Positions 52,519 to 60,632 of a stretch of DNA of 64,000 nt are shown here, piece by piece; within the stretch, counting starts at the first letter, position 1; each line of letters begins with the position of its first letter. A program made the position numbers and the translations under genes. The notes under the pieces were generated by a model. That model searched no databases. It was not told the DNA's origin and worked only from the letters and a program-made list of their open reading frames with translations. The DNA comes from Tepidicaulis sp002389665 (GTDB lineage Bacteria; Pseudomonadota; Alphaproteobacteria; Parvibaculales; Parvibaculaceae), in assembly GCF_965222285.1 (NCBI RefSeq), contig NZ_OZ244942.1:682001-746000 (forward strand). The letters are read 5' to 3'.

Positions 52519-53052
52519 ATGGGATATCACCATCTGGCGCTTGCCGCCCGCGACATGAAAGCCGTTCACGCTTTTTACGAAGGGGTGATGGAATTCGAGC
52601 TGGTGAAAGTCGAAATCGGCCCGGCGCCCGAAGGCGGCTGGGCAAAGCACTTCTTCTACCGGATGGACGATGACAGCAAGTTCATCGCCTTCTGGGAGCT
52701 GCATGATGTGCCGGGAACGGAAGACTTCGAAACGAACCTGTCGAAAGCCGCCGGTGTTCCAGACCACATCAACCACATCTCCTTCGATGTGAAGGACAGG
52801 GCGGAGCTTGAGCGGCGGCGGGAGAAATGGCGCGCTGCCGGGCTTGACGTTCTGGAGATCGACCATAATTGGTGCCACTCGATCTATACCAAAGACCCGA
52901 ACGGCAATTTCGTCGAGTTCTGCCTGACCACCGGCGCCTTCAGCAAGGCGGATAGGGAAGAAGCGCTTGCCGCGCTCAGCGCCGACGAGCCTGCTTTCTC
53001 AAAACCGCCCGCTTCCGTGAAGGTGCATCAGGCAAAAGCGGCTTCTGCCTAA
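52519..53052 (+). CDS. VOC family protein (glyoxalase/extradiol-dioxygenase-like)
   Basis: A 177-residue vicinal-oxygen-chelate protein. Two beta-alpha-beta-beta-beta units are visible, with likely metal ligands His4/His5 (GYHHLALAARDM), His in DHINHISFDV, and Glu in DPNGNFVEFCL. Members include glyoxalases, ring-cleaving dioxygenases and drug-binding proteins; the substrate is unknown. It is the second gene of the CMD-VOC operon. The last ~35 residues form a low-complexity tail. Confidence 0.83.
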   Translation: MGYHHLALAARDMKAVHAFYEGVMEFELVKVEIGPAPEGGWAKHFFYRMDDDSKFIAFWELHDVPGTEDFETNLSKAAGVPDHINHISFDVKDRAELERRREKWRAAGLDVLEIDHNWCHSIYTKDPNGNFVEFCLTTGAFSKADREEALAALSADEPAFSKPPASVKVHQAKAASA

Positions 53053-53064
53053 CCCTTCTAAGGG

Positions 53065-53670
53065 TCAGAAGCTCGGCGGCGTGCAGGCGGAAATGATCAC
53101 GCATTCGGCCTGGCCGAGATTGCGGAAGCGGTGGGGCAGGCGGCTATCGAAATAATAGGCCTCGCCGGGTCCGAGCACGCGGGTTTCCCCGCCCACCGTC
53201 AGCACGATTTCGCCGGAAACGACGATCCCGGTTTCCTCGCCCATATGCGAGAGCATTTCCTCGCCCGTATCCGCGCCCGGCTCATAGCGCTCATGCATCA
53301 TCTGGATCGAGCGGTCGCTTGTGTCTTTGCCCACGAGCTTGAAGGAAATCGGCGCGCCGCCGGCAATCTCTTTCAGGTCTTTGCGCTCGTAAAAGACCGG
53401 GCGCTTGGGCTGAAGATCGACGGTCAGAAAATCGGTGAAGGAAATCGGGAAGCCGTCCAGCACCCGCTTCAAGGAGCCGATGGACGGACTGATGCGCTCC
53501 TGCTCGATCAGCGAGATCGTGCCGTTCGTCACCCCGGCCCGTTTCGCAAGCTCGCGCTGGGAAAAGCCGTACATTTTTCTCAAAGCCCTGAGGCGGGGCC
53601 CCACTTCGGGAAGGGAAATGTCTTCCCGGGCTTGCTGTGCGCCATGCGCGATACGGTGGTCTTTCTTCAT
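53065..53670 (-). CDS. XRE-cupin transcriptional regulator (PuuR-like)
   Basis: A 201-residue regulator: an XRE helix-turn-helix at about residues 28-80 (LRKMYGFSQRELAKRAGVTN, TISLIEQERISPSI) and a cupin ligand-binding domain (~115-200) with GVSGEIV-type strands and LGPGEAYYFDSRLPHRF. PuuR, the best-known relative, represses putrescine-use genes. Here it is divergent from a class III omega-aminotransferase, so control of an amine or beta-amino-acid pathway is likely. The repeat GGTTAATnTAC occurs near both starts (53674 and 53754). Confidence 0.87.
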   Translation of the reverse strand: MKKDHRIAHGAQQAREDISLPEVGPRLRALRKMYGFSQRELAKRAGVTNGTISLIEQERISPSIGSLKRVLDGFPISFTDFLTVDLQPKRPVFYERKDLKEIAGGAPISFKLVGKDTSDRSIQMMHERYEPGADTGEEMLSHMGEETGIVVSGEIVLTVGGETRVLGPGEAYYFDSRLPHRFRNLGQAECVIISACTPPSF

Positions 53671-53673
53671 GCC

Positions 53674-53764
53674 GGTTAATATACTAAGCGATAGAAAGAA
53701 ATATCCAGTCCCTTTTCCTTGCGGGGAGGGAGGCTGGGGCGTTCAATTGTTTAGGTTAATCTAC
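53674..53764. promoter_or_regulatory. Direct repeat GGTTAATnTAC, candidate regulator sites
   Basis: GGTTAATATAC (53674-53684) and GGTTAATCTAC (53754-53764) lie exactly 80 bases apart, one next to the PuuR-like start and one 21 bases before the aminotransferase start. Confidence 0.4.
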
Positions 53765-53784
53765 CGATCTAGGGAGCCTGCCCC

Positions 53785-55131
53785 ATGTCTCAAACGGAGG
53801 CCGCGGCCACGCACGCCAAAGCGCCGAACGATCTTGAATCGCTCTGGCTGCCATTCACCCCGAACCGTCATTTCAAGCGCGACCCGCGCCTCGTCGCCCG
53901 CGCCAAGGACATGCATTACTTCAAGCCGGACGGCACGCCGGTGCTGGACGGCACCGCAGGGCTTTGGTGCGCCAATGCCGGCCATTGCCGGGACAAGATC
54001 GTCTCCGCCATTCAGGCCCAGGCCGCCGAGCTCGATTTCGCGCCCTCCTTCCAGTTCTCCCACCCGAAAGCCTTCGAGGTGGCGAACCAGCTCGTCGCGA
54101 TGACACCGGAAGGGCTCGATTACGCCTTCTTCTGCAATTCAGGTTCTGAGGCCGCCGATACGGCGTTGAAAATGGCGATCGCCTATCACCGGGCGAATGG
54201 CGAGGCCTCGCGCACGCGCCTTATTGGCCGGGAGCGCGGCTATCACGGCGTCGGCTTCGGCGGCATTTCGGTGGGCGGTATGTCGCCCAACCGCAAATTC
54301 TACGGCTCGCTTCTGCCGGGCGTCGATCATCTGTCTCATACCTATAACCGTGCCGAACAGGCCTTCACGCGGGGCGAGCCGGAATGGGGCGCGCATCTGG
54401 CCGACGAGCTGCAGCGGCTTGTCGATCTGCATGATGCCTCCACCATTGCCGCCGTCATCGTCGAGCCCATGGCGGGCTCCACCGGCGCGCTGCCGCCGCC
54501 GCAGGGCTATCTGAAGCGCCTGCGCGAGCTTTGCGACAAGCACGGGATTCTGCTGATCTTCGATGAGGTGATCACCGGCTTCGGCCGCCTCGGCCATGCC
54601 ACGGCGGCGGAGCGCTTCGGCGTGACGCCCGACATCATGACCTTTGCCAAAGGCGTCACGAGCGCGGCCGTGCCCATGGGCGGGGCGATGGTGGGCCGCC
54701 ATGTCTATGAGGCGTTCCAGTCCGGCCCCGATCACATGATCGATCTCTTCCACGGCTATACCTATTCCGGCCACCCGCTGGCCATGGCCGCGGCGCTTGC
54801 CACGTTCGAGCTTTACCGCGAAGAGGGCCTTTTCGAGCGGGCACGGGCGAATGAGGCCGCCTTTGCCGATGCCGCCTTCACACTCAAAGGCCATCCGCTG
54901 GTGCTCGATATCCGCACCATCGGCATGGTTGCCGCCTTCGATCTTGCGCCTGTCGAAGGGCTGATGGGCAAGCGCGGCTATGATGCGATGTGCAACGCCT
55001 TCCATGAGCAGAACATCATGGTGCGCGTTTCCGGCGACACGATCGCCTTCTCGCCGCCGCTCATCATCGAAGAAGCCCAGATGGGCGAGCTGTTCGAGCG
55101 CTTCAAAAAGGCGCTCGACGCGGTGGCGTAA
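53785..55131 (+). CDS. Class III omega-aminotransferase (beta-alanine:pyruvate type)
   Basis: A 448-residue PLP aminotransferase. SLWLPFTPNRHFKRDPRLVA and LDGTAGLWCANAGHCRDKI at the N-terminus are typical of beta-alanine:pyruvate transaminases; FCNSGSEAADTALKMA binds PLP phosphate, LLIFDEVITGFGRLG has the conserved Asp, and TFAKGVTSAAVPMGG the Schiff-base Lys. It moves an amino group from beta-alanine or another omega-amine to pyruvate. Divergent control by the PuuR-like regulator fits a polyamine or beta-alanine breakdown role. A GC-rich 11-bp inverted repeat follows the stop. Confidence 0.92.
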   Translation: MSQTEAAATHAKAPNDLESLWLPFTPNRHFKRDPRLVARAKDMHYFKPDGTPVLDGTAGLWCANAGHCRDKIVSAIQAQAAELDFAPSFQFSHPKAFEVANQLVAMTPEGLDYAFFCNSGSEAADTALKMAIAYHRANGEASRTRLIGRERGYHGVGFGGISVGGMSPNRKFYGSLLPGVDHLSHTYNRAEQAFTRGEPEWGAHLADELQRLVDLHDASTIAAVIVEPMAGSTGALPPPQGYLKRLRELCDKHGILLIFDEVITGFGRLGHATAAERFGVTPDIMTFAKGVTSAAVPMGGAMVGRHVYEAFQSGPDHMIDLFHGYTYSGHPLAMAAALATFELYREEGLFERARANEAAFADAAFTLKGHPLVLDIRTIGMVAAFDLAPVEGLMGKRGYDAMCNAFHEQNIMVRVSGDTIAFSPPLIIEEAQMGELFERFKKALDAVA

Positions 55132-55220
55132 CGCCAAGAACCTGGCCGCGCGGGCTGCGTCAACTTGTCATAGCCCGCGCGGTTTCAGCCGCTTGTAACG
55201 GCAGTGAGAGACACCATATC

Positions 55221-55353
55221 GGAGGTGTTCCCGGAGACGGGGACAGACCGCAAAGATGCAGGCCCCCCTCCCTGCATATTCCCTCCCCCTCGATGCGCGG
55301 TCTTAAAAAGTCTTGAGCCCCCGGTCATCTCCCCCCGCCGGGGGTTCTTTTTT
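55221..55353 (+). ncRNA. Candidate small RNA with C-rich anti-Shine-Dalgarno-like loops
   Basis: Three hairpins can be read by eye. The first is TGTTCCCG-GAGA-CGGGGACA (55226-55245). The second is a long stem closed by GACCGC (55246-55251) with GCGGTC (55297-55302), enclosing ATGCAGG-CCCCCCTC-CCTGCAT (55256-55277) and the single-stranded ATTCCCTCCCCCTC (55278-55291). The third is the terminator CCCCCGG/CCGGGGG with loop TCATCTCCCCCCG and tail TTCTTTTTT. Each open region has CCUCCC- or CUCCCCC-like sequence able to pair with ribosome-binding sites. A weak promoter TTGTAA (55193-55198) / CATATC (55215-55220) would start it near 55226. It resembles in design the alphaproteobacterial anti-SD small RNAs (alpha-r14/CuckooRNA type). 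Confidence 0.55.
55318..55353 (+). terminator. Intrinsic terminator of the candidate small RNA
   Basis: CCCCCGG (55318-55324) pairs with CCGGGGG (55338-55344), extended by a G-U and an A-U pair, then TTCTTTTTT. The tail is unusually T-rich for this genome region. Confidence 0.88.
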
Positions 55354-55466
55354 GCCCGATTGGCCCTTCACCCCGCAAAGACGTATAAAACCGGCCATAA
55401 ACCGGCAGCTAACGGCCTCTTAGGCATGGGGCCCTATGCTGACCGGCAGGCATCGGGGGAAGCGCA

Positions 55467-56423
55467 ATGAGGATCGGGCAGAGACGTTTCAAAGCGGCAA
55501 GGGTCTTACTTGGCCTTTTAACCGCAGGGGCTTTTTGCGCCGGCGCAGAGGCGCGCGCTGAAGCGCCCGTGCCGCTTGGCGGCATTGCCGTGGAAGAGCC
55601 GGGCCCGGTGCATCTTTCCCGTCTCGATCTCATTCTCACCCCCGCCATCATCGAAGCGCGCTATCAGTTCCAGAATATGAGCGGCGAGGCGGTGGAAAAG
55701 GAGGTGCGCTTTTCCCTGCCGCCGCAGCCTGTGGCGGGCGCACAAGAAAACGCGCTCAGCCGGAAGGCGATCGACTTCACGCTGTCGGCGGACCGGCGCT
55801 TTCCCGAACTTGAAGCGCGCCCGAGGGCCATTTTGAAGGACATTGACGGGACGTTGCTTGATGTGACGGGTCAGCTGCGCCGCGCGGATATTCCGTTGAC
55901 CGCAGACCTGGGCGAAATAAAAAAGTCTCTCGGCAGGCTGGACCCGCTGCAGCGCAAATCTCTTGTCTCGAGCGGTATTCTCGGGCGGGAAGGGACGGCG
56001 GATGAAGGCCCGCGCTGGTCGCTTGCGCGCCACTACGTTTACCGTCAGCGCTTTCCGCTCAATGACATCGTCAAGATCGAGCACAGCTACCGGCCCCTCA
56101 ACGCGCAGGACTATTTTCAGGTGAGCGGGCTTCTGGCGGAAAAATACTGCATCGATGATGAAAGCATGGGGATGCTGGAGGGCAAGAACACGCGCTCGCT
56201 GCGCAAGCGCCGCCGCCCGCTCTTTGCTCAGGAAATCGAATACGACCTGGAAACGGTGAATGCCCCCATCGCCATGTTCAATCTGGTGATGAACCCGGCC
56301 GACAATGAGGCGGCGCTTTTCACCTGCATGAAAGGCGTGAAAGACAACGGCAAAGGCACTTATGCCGCCGCATATGAAAATTTCACGCCCTCAGGCCCGC
56401 TGAAAGTGCTGGTGGTTTATTGA
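55467..56423 (+). CDS. DUF4424-like exported protein
   Basis: A 318-residue protein with a signal peptide (cleavage near AEARAEA, ~residue 32). The first half reads as a beta-sandwich: VHLSRLDLILTPAIIEARYQF, then VEKEVRFSLPPQPVAG. The second half has RHYVYRQRFPLNDIVKIEHSYRPL, which fits the DUF4424 pattern (a Phe-Pro step followed by v.H.Y.P). The role of the family is unknown; it is envelope-exposed. Cys near residues 229 and 287 may form a disulfide. GGGGAAG precedes the ATG. It is convergent with an SDR gene, 4 bases between the ends. Confidence 0.72.
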   Translation: MRIGQRRFKAARVLLGLLTAGAFCAGAEARAEAPVPLGGIAVEEPGPVHLSRLDLILTPAIIEARYQFQNMSGEAVEKEVRFSLPPQPVAGAQENALSRKAIDFTLSADRRFPELEARPRAILKDIDGTLLDVTGQLRRADIPLTADLGEIKKSLGRLDPLQRKSLVSSGILGREGTADEGPRWSLARHYVYRQRFPLNDIVKIEHSYRPLNAQDYFQVSGLLAEKYCIDDESMGMLEGKNTRSLRKRRRPLFAQEIEYDLETVNAPIAMFNLVMNPADNEAALFTCMKGVKDNGKGTYAAAYENFTPSGPLKVLVVY

Positions 56424-56427
56424 CGCC

Positions 56428-57288
56428 TCAGGATTTGGCGGCAGGTGTGAGGCCCAGCTGCTTGGCGATCAGCTTGTCGAGCGCCCGGCGCGGCAACAGC
56501 GCGGTGACGAGTTTTTCCACGAAACGGCCTTTCACCGCCGCATAGCGGGTTTTGGGCTTGGGCGTGGTCAGCGCTTCATGAATGAGTTCGCCGAGTTTTT
56601 CCGCGCTCAAACCCGAGCGTCCCTGGCCGATGAACATTTTCTGGAATTTCTGCAGGATCGGCAAATAGGGCGAGTTGCCGTAGGGCGTGATGTCGATCTC
56701 CTCGGCCTTGTCCCAGATCGCGGTTTTGACCGGCCCCGGCCCGATAATGACGACATCGATGCCGAAGAGCATCATCTCCCGGCGCAGCGCTTCTGAATAG
56801 CCCTCAATGGCGAATTTCGAGGCCGAGTAAGGCCCGAGAAACGGCATGGCGCGCACGCCCGCCGCCGAGCTGATATTGACGATGCGCCCCGGCTCGCCTT
56901 TCAGCGAAGGATCGGCGCCGAGCAGCGGCGCGAAAGCCTGGGTGACGAGAAAGGGGCCGGTGACGTTGATTTCCATCTGCCGGCGCATCTCTTCCACATC
57001 GAGCTCCAGAAGCGGCCCGGAGACGGCAATGCCCGCATTGTTGACGAGCCCGGCAAGGGTTTCGCCTTTGAGCGCCGCGCGCACCTGATCGGCTGCCTTG
57101 CGGATGGCCGCTTCATCGCAGACATCGAAAATGAGCGGCGTCACCTTGTCGCCGAACTCCGCCTTCAGCGCCTCGGCATCGGCCTCTTTGCGCACCGAGC
57201 CGAAGACGTGAAAGCCCTTTTGGGTGAGAACCCGCGTTGCCCCGCGGCCAATGCCGGTGGAGACACCGGTGATAACGACAGATTTCAT
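56428..57288 (-). CDS. Short-chain dehydrogenase/reductase (SDR)
   Basis: A 286-residue classical SDR with TGVSTGIGRG at the nucleotide loop, NNAG in AGLVNNAGIAVSG, catalytic Ser followed by YSASK, and a C-terminal extension beyond the usual 250 residues (IPGPVKTAIWDKAEEID region, then a helical tail). The substrate is unknown. It follows another SDR gene with 58 bases between, so the two are probably an operon. AAGGATAAGAGAG lies upstream of the ATG. Confidence 0.88.
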   Translation of the reverse strand: MKSVVITGVSTGIGRGATRVLTQKGFHVFGSVRKEADAEALKAEFGDKVTPLIFDVCDEAAIRKAADQVRAALKGETLAGLVNNAGIAVSGPLLELDVEEMRRQMEINVTGPFLVTQAFAPLLGADPSLKGEPGRIVNISSAAGVRAMPFLGPYSASKFAIEGYSEALRREMMLFGIDVVIIGPGPVKTAIWDKAEEIDITPYGNSPYLPILQKFQKMFIGQGRSGLSAEKLGELIHEALTTPKPKTRYAAVKGRFVEKLVTALLPRRALDKLIAKQLGLTPAAKS

Positions 57289-57346
57289 CTCTCTTATCCT
57301 TGCTTTAGTTGCGCAAGCCGCGGCGCGGCGGGAGGTGCGGGTGGCG

Positions 57347-58111
57347 TCAGGAAATCATGACCCCGCCATCGATCACCATTTGCTGGCCGGTCATGAAGGC
57401 CCCGGCTTTCGAGGCAAGGAAAACGGCGGCGCCGGCAATCTCGTCCGGCTGGCCGATGCGCTTCAAGGGTGCGGAGGCGGTGGATTGTTTCAGGATATCC
57501 GGATCGTCCCAGAGCGCCTTGGCGAAATAGGTCTGGATCAGGCCCGGCGCGATGCAATTGACGCGGACATTGTCCTTGCCGAATTCCACCGAGAGATTGC
57601 GTGCGAGCTGGAAGTCGGCGGCCTTGGAAATGCAATAAGCGCCGATGATGGAAGAACCGTGCAGCCCGCCGATCGACGAGATGATGATGATCGAGCCGTC
57701 TTTGCGCTCCTGCATTTGCGGCAGCACCATGTGGCAGAGCCAGTGATTGCTTTTCACATTGGACGACATGATCCGGTCGAAGGCTTCATCGGGAATGTCT
57801 TTCGAGGGACCGAAATAAGGGTTCACCGCGGCGTTGCACACCAGCACATCGATCTTGCCGAAGGCTTCGTTGGTTTTATCGACGAGGTTCTGCAGCTGCG
57901 CCTTGTCGGCGATGTTGCAGGGGATGGCGATGGCCTGGCCCGGATATTTGGCGTTGATTTCGGCGGCCACCTCATCGCAGGCATCGGCCTTGCGGCTGGA
58001 GACGACGACCTTCGCGCCATGTTCGGCCATGCGCGTGACGATGGCTTTGCCGATGCCCTTGGTCGAGCCGGTGACGAGCGCGACCTTGCCCTTCAAATCG
58101 AAAAGTTCCAT
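57347..58111 (-). CDS. Short-chain dehydrogenase/reductase (SDR), DHRS4-like
   Basis: A 254-residue classical SDR. VALVTGSTKGIGKAIVTRM binds NADP(H) (SRKAD after strand 2 favours NADP), CNAAVNPYFG, catalytic Ser in ISSIGGLHGSS and Tyr/Lys in YCISK. NVKSNHWLCHMVLPQM resembles the carbonyl reductases of the DHRS4/retinol type. Possible substrates are ketones, aldehydes or hydroxyacyl-CoA. GGGAGGATAT lies before the ATG. It is the first gene of a two-SDR operon. Confidence 0.88.
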   Translation of the reverse strand: MELFDLKGKVALVTGSTKGIGKAIVTRMAEHGAKVVVSSRKADACDEVAAEINAKYPGQAIAIPCNIADKAQLQNLVDKTNEAFGKIDVLVCNAAVNPYFGPSKDIPDEAFDRIMSSNVKSNHWLCHMVLPQMQERKDGSIIIISSIGGLHGSSIIGAYCISKAADFQLARNLSVEFGKDNVRVNCIAPGLIQTYFAKALWDDPDILKQSTASAPLKRIGQPDEIAGAAVFLASKAGAFMTGQQMVIDGGVMIS

Positions 58112-58336
58112 GAGATATCCTCCCTATCCGTTGCTTATTCCGTTCCCCGCGCTTGCCTTCCTTGGCGTCAAGTCCATGGAGAAAGCGCTGTTCTCCTGCC
58201 AGAACTTATCTGCTAGGCTTTACGCAGGGTACGTGTTTGGGCTGTTTGTACACCAGAATTGCCGCCGCTGACAGATTTTGCGTGGGCTGGATGGGGATGA
58301 GCGGCCCGGTTTTCAAAAAAACCTGAGAGGGAAACA

Positions 58337-59002
58337 ATGAAGCGTTTGTCCATTATGCTGGTTGCGGCGGCTTTCGCCCTTACCGCGTGCACGTCCCAGG
58401 ATCCATATACCGGGGAACAAGGCGTCAACAACACGACGATCGGCGCAGGCATCGGCGCGGTGGCAGGCGCCCTCGGCGGCTATCTCATCGGCAAAGGCAG
58501 TTCCGATGACCGGCGTAAACGCGCGCTTATCGGCGCAGGCGTCGGCGCGCTGGGCGGCGGGGCGATCGGCTATTACATGGACCAGCAGGAAGCGGCGCTG
58601 CGCCAGCGGCTGCGCGCCTCCGGCGTCTCCGTCACGCGGGTGGGTGAGAACATCATTCTCAACATGCCCGGTAACGTCACCTTCGCCACCGATTCTTCGG
58701 ATGTGAATGCGCGCTTCTATGAAGTGCTGAATTCCGTCGCGCTGGTGCTGCAGGAATATGACCGCACACTGGTCGATATTTACGGTCACACGGACAGCAC
58801 CGGATCGGCGCAATATAACCAGCAGCTCTCCCAGCGCCGCGCGCAATCGGTTGCGCAATATCTCGTCGGCCAGGGTGTGAACGGCCAGCGCCTGCTCGTG
58901 CAGGGCATGGGCGAGAGCCAGCCCATCGCCACCAACGACACGGCGGCGGGCCGCGAGCAGAACCGCCGCGTGGAAATCAAGATCTCTCCGCTGACGGCGT
59001 AA
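58337..59002 (+). CDS. OmpA-family lipoprotein with glycine zipper (YiaD/Pal-like)
   Basis: A 221-residue protein. A lipobox LTAC (Cys18) is followed by a glycine-zipper segment (AGIGAVAGALGGYLIG, then GAGVGALGGGAIGYYMD), a short linker, and an OmpA C-terminal domain (~110-215): NVTFATDSSDVNARFYEVLN, DIYGHTDSTGSAQYNQQLSQ, RRAQSVAQYL and REQNRRVEI. It should sit in the outer membrane and bind peptidoglycan noncovalently through its OmpA domain. It resembles YiaD-type proteins. GAGGG precedes the ATG. A terminator follows the gene. Confidence 0.9.
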   Translation: MKRLSIMLVAAAFALTACTSQDPYTGEQGVNNTTIGAGIGAVAGALGGYLIGKGSSDDRRKRALIGAGVGALGGGAIGYYMDQQEAALRQRLRASGVSVTRVGENIILNMPGNVTFATDSSDVNARFYEVLNSVALVLQEYDRTLVDIYGHTDSTGSAQYNQQLSQRRAQSVAQYLVGQGVNGQRLLVQGMGESQPIATNDTAAGREQNRRVEIKISPLTA

Positions 59003-59026
59003 CGCCTCACGGGAAGAGCAGTTAAG

Positions 59027-59066
59027 GAAACCGGTGCCGCGTTTGCGGGGCCGGTTTCTTGCTTTT
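59027..59066 (+). terminator. Intrinsic terminator after the OmpA-family gene
   Basis: GAAACCGG..CCGC (59027-59040) pairs with GCGG..CCGGTTTC (59045-59058) around a GTTT loop with one internal two-base mismatch, followed by TTGCTTTTC. Confidence 0.75.
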
Positions 59067-59174
59067 CGTTCATCTTTCTCACGGATTTTTCACCGAGGCT
59101 TGAACCGGTGTTAGCTGATCTTTCGGGCAAGAGGTTTATCTCAAGGGGGTCTTGAGAAAACCCATGGTGCCCCG

Positions 59175-60074
59175 ATGCAACGATCCGCCTTTGCGATCCT
59201 CCGCCCGAAACTTCTGGCCGCGCTCCCCTGGACGGAGCGGAATGGCAAACTGTCGCTCCTTAAGCTGACGGTTTTTCTCGGCCTCTGCGCGCCGGGGCTT
59301 TGGCTTGCCTTCGGGTTCTCGCAGGATCTTCTTGGCACGAAGCCGCTGACCCATATGCTCCATGAAACCGGGCTCTGGACAATCCGTTTTCTTTTCCTCT
59401 CGCTTCTCATCACGCCCGCCCGGCGCATCTTCCATTATTCCAAGCTGATCAATCTGCGCCGCATGCTCGGCCTTGCCGCCTTGGCTTACGGTCTCGCCCA
59501 TCTCGGGCTCTATGTTGCCGATCAGGCATTCGATCTGGGAAAGGTCGCAAGCGAGGTCGTGCTGCGCGTCTATCTGACTATCGGTTTTCTGGCGCTGCTT
59601 GCCATGGGCGCGCTGGGGCTCACCTCGACCGATGCCATGATCAAGCGCATGGGCCCCAATTGGAACCGGCTTCACAAGCTCACTTACGCCATTGCCATTC
59701 TGGGCGGGCTGCATTTCTTCATGCAGGCAAAGTCGGATGTATCCGAAGCCGTGCTCATGGCCGGGTTCTTCGTGCTGCTCATGAGCTACCGCCAGGCGCA
59801 GAAATGGAAATTCGATCTGACCTCGCCGCTCGTCCTTGCCGCGATTGCGCTTATCGGCGGGCTCGGCGCGGCGGCGCTGGAATTTGCCTGGTACGCGCTG
59901 GCAACGGGCATTCCGCCGCTGCGCGTACTGGAGGCCAATCTCGACTTCACCTATTCGGTGCGCCCGGCCTGGTGGGTGGCGGCGGTGGGGCTCGGGTTTG
60001 CCGCGGTGCCGCTTCTCCGCAAGCTTTGGGCGGGCGCTGCCTTCGCGCGGCTGCGCGCCCGGCCCGCCGCTTAA
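59175..60074 (+). CDS. msrQ: MsrQ-type haem-binding membrane protein
   Basis: A 299-residue inner-membrane protein with about eight hydrophobic segments, the first six of the ferric-reductase-like (FRD) type. The likely haem ligands are His in LTHMLHETGLWTIR, His in LAHLGLYVAD, and His in LHKLTYAIAILGGLHF. MsrQ passes electrons from the quinone pool to periplasmic MsrP, which repairs oxidised methionine. msrP usually lies directly upstream; it is absent here, so the partner must be elsewhere or the protein has another acceptor. The start has no clear ribosome site. The final ~80 residues form extra membrane segments beyond the ~200-residue MsrQ core, as in alphaproteobacterial versions. Confidence 0.82.
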   Translation: MQRSAFAILRPKLLAALPWTERNGKLSLLKLTVFLGLCAPGLWLAFGFSQDLLGTKPLTHMLHETGLWTIRFLFLSLLITPARRIFHYSKLINLRRMLGLAALAYGLAHLGLYVADQAFDLGKVASEVVLRVYLTIGFLALLAMGALGLTSTDAMIKRMGPNWNRLHKLTYAIAILGGLHFFMQAKSDVSEAVLMAGFFVLLMSYRQAQKWKFDLTSPLVLAAIALIGGLGAAALEFAWYALATGIPPLRVLEANLDFTYSVRPAWWVAAVGLGFAAVPLLRKLWAGAAFARLRARPAA

Positions 60075-60092
60075 AGCCTGCGGCCTGAAAAT

Positions 60093-60569
60093 CTATTTTA
60101 GCAGCGCCTCGATTTCCTGGATCAGCGCCTCGCTGAGCGGGTTCACCTTGCTTGGGTAGGACTGGGCCAAGCTGCCATCCGGCGCGATCAAATATTTGTG
60201 GAAGTTCCATTTCGGCAGCGCGTCCTCGCCGGCCTGCTCACGCACCCAATTGTAAAAGGGATGGGCATCGGCGCCGATAATGCTTTCCTTGGCGGTGAGC
60301 GGAAAGGTGACGGAATAATTCACTTCGCAAAAGCTGGCGATCTCCCGCTCATTGCCCGGTTCCTGCCCGCCGAAATCATTGCAGGGCACGCCGATCACCG
60401 TCAGCCCGCGCCCCTGATAGCGCGACCAGAGCCCTTCCAGATCCTTATATTGCGGGGTGAAGCCGCACTGGCTTGCCGTGTTCACGATGAGGAGCACATT
60501 GTCCGCATAATCGGAAAGGGGCAGGGCAGCGCCTTGGATGGTGCGGAATTCAAACTGATGGGCACTCAT
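60093..60569 (-). CDS. Glutathione peroxidase family protein (thiol peroxidase type)
   Basis: A 158-residue thioredoxin-fold peroxidase. VNTASQCGFTPQYKDLEGLW has the peroxidatic Cys (in place of selenocysteine), GVPCNDFGGQEPG holds the conserved Gln and Asn area with a further Cys, and WNFHKYLIAPDG the Trp-Asn pair of the active site. It reduces hydroperoxides, drawing on glutathione or thioredoxin; bacterial forms often prefer thioredoxin. AGGAGG lies before the ATG. It is convergent with msrQ and upstream on the same strand lies the ChaC gene, so this locus holds two oxidative-stress and glutathione functions together. Confidence 0.92.
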   Translation of the reverse strand: MSAHQFEFRTIQGAALPLSDYADNVLLIVNTASQCGFTPQYKDLEGLWSRYQGRGLTVIGVPCNDFGGQEPGNEREIASFCEVNYSVTFPLTAKESIIGADAHPFYNWVREQAGEDALPKWNFHKYLIAPDGSLAQSYPSKVNPLSEALIQEIEALLK

Positions 60570-60632
60570 GGAAAGCCTCCTGTTAGTTTGGTTGACCCAA
60601 GTCTAACAGGCGCGCGCCGGGAGAAAAGAGGC

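Larger units (their letters stand above)
55132..55466 (+). other. Gene-free region with a candidate small RNA
   Basis: These 335 bases contain an 11-bp inverted repeat CCGCGCGGGCT (55146-55156) / AGCCCGCGCGG (55172-55182) followed by TTT, probably the aminotransferase terminator, then a strongly structured, C-rich unit ending in an intrinsic terminator (55221-55353), then ~110 bases of ordinary leader before the DUF4424 gene. The short open frame at 55204-55470 has no coding character. Confidence 0.6.

Noticed and set aside
55204..55470. An 88-codon open frame in the gap after the aminotransferase
   Set aside because: It has no ribosome site, low-complexity Pro/Arg-rich translation, and it runs through the perfect stems and the terminator of the candidate small RNA.
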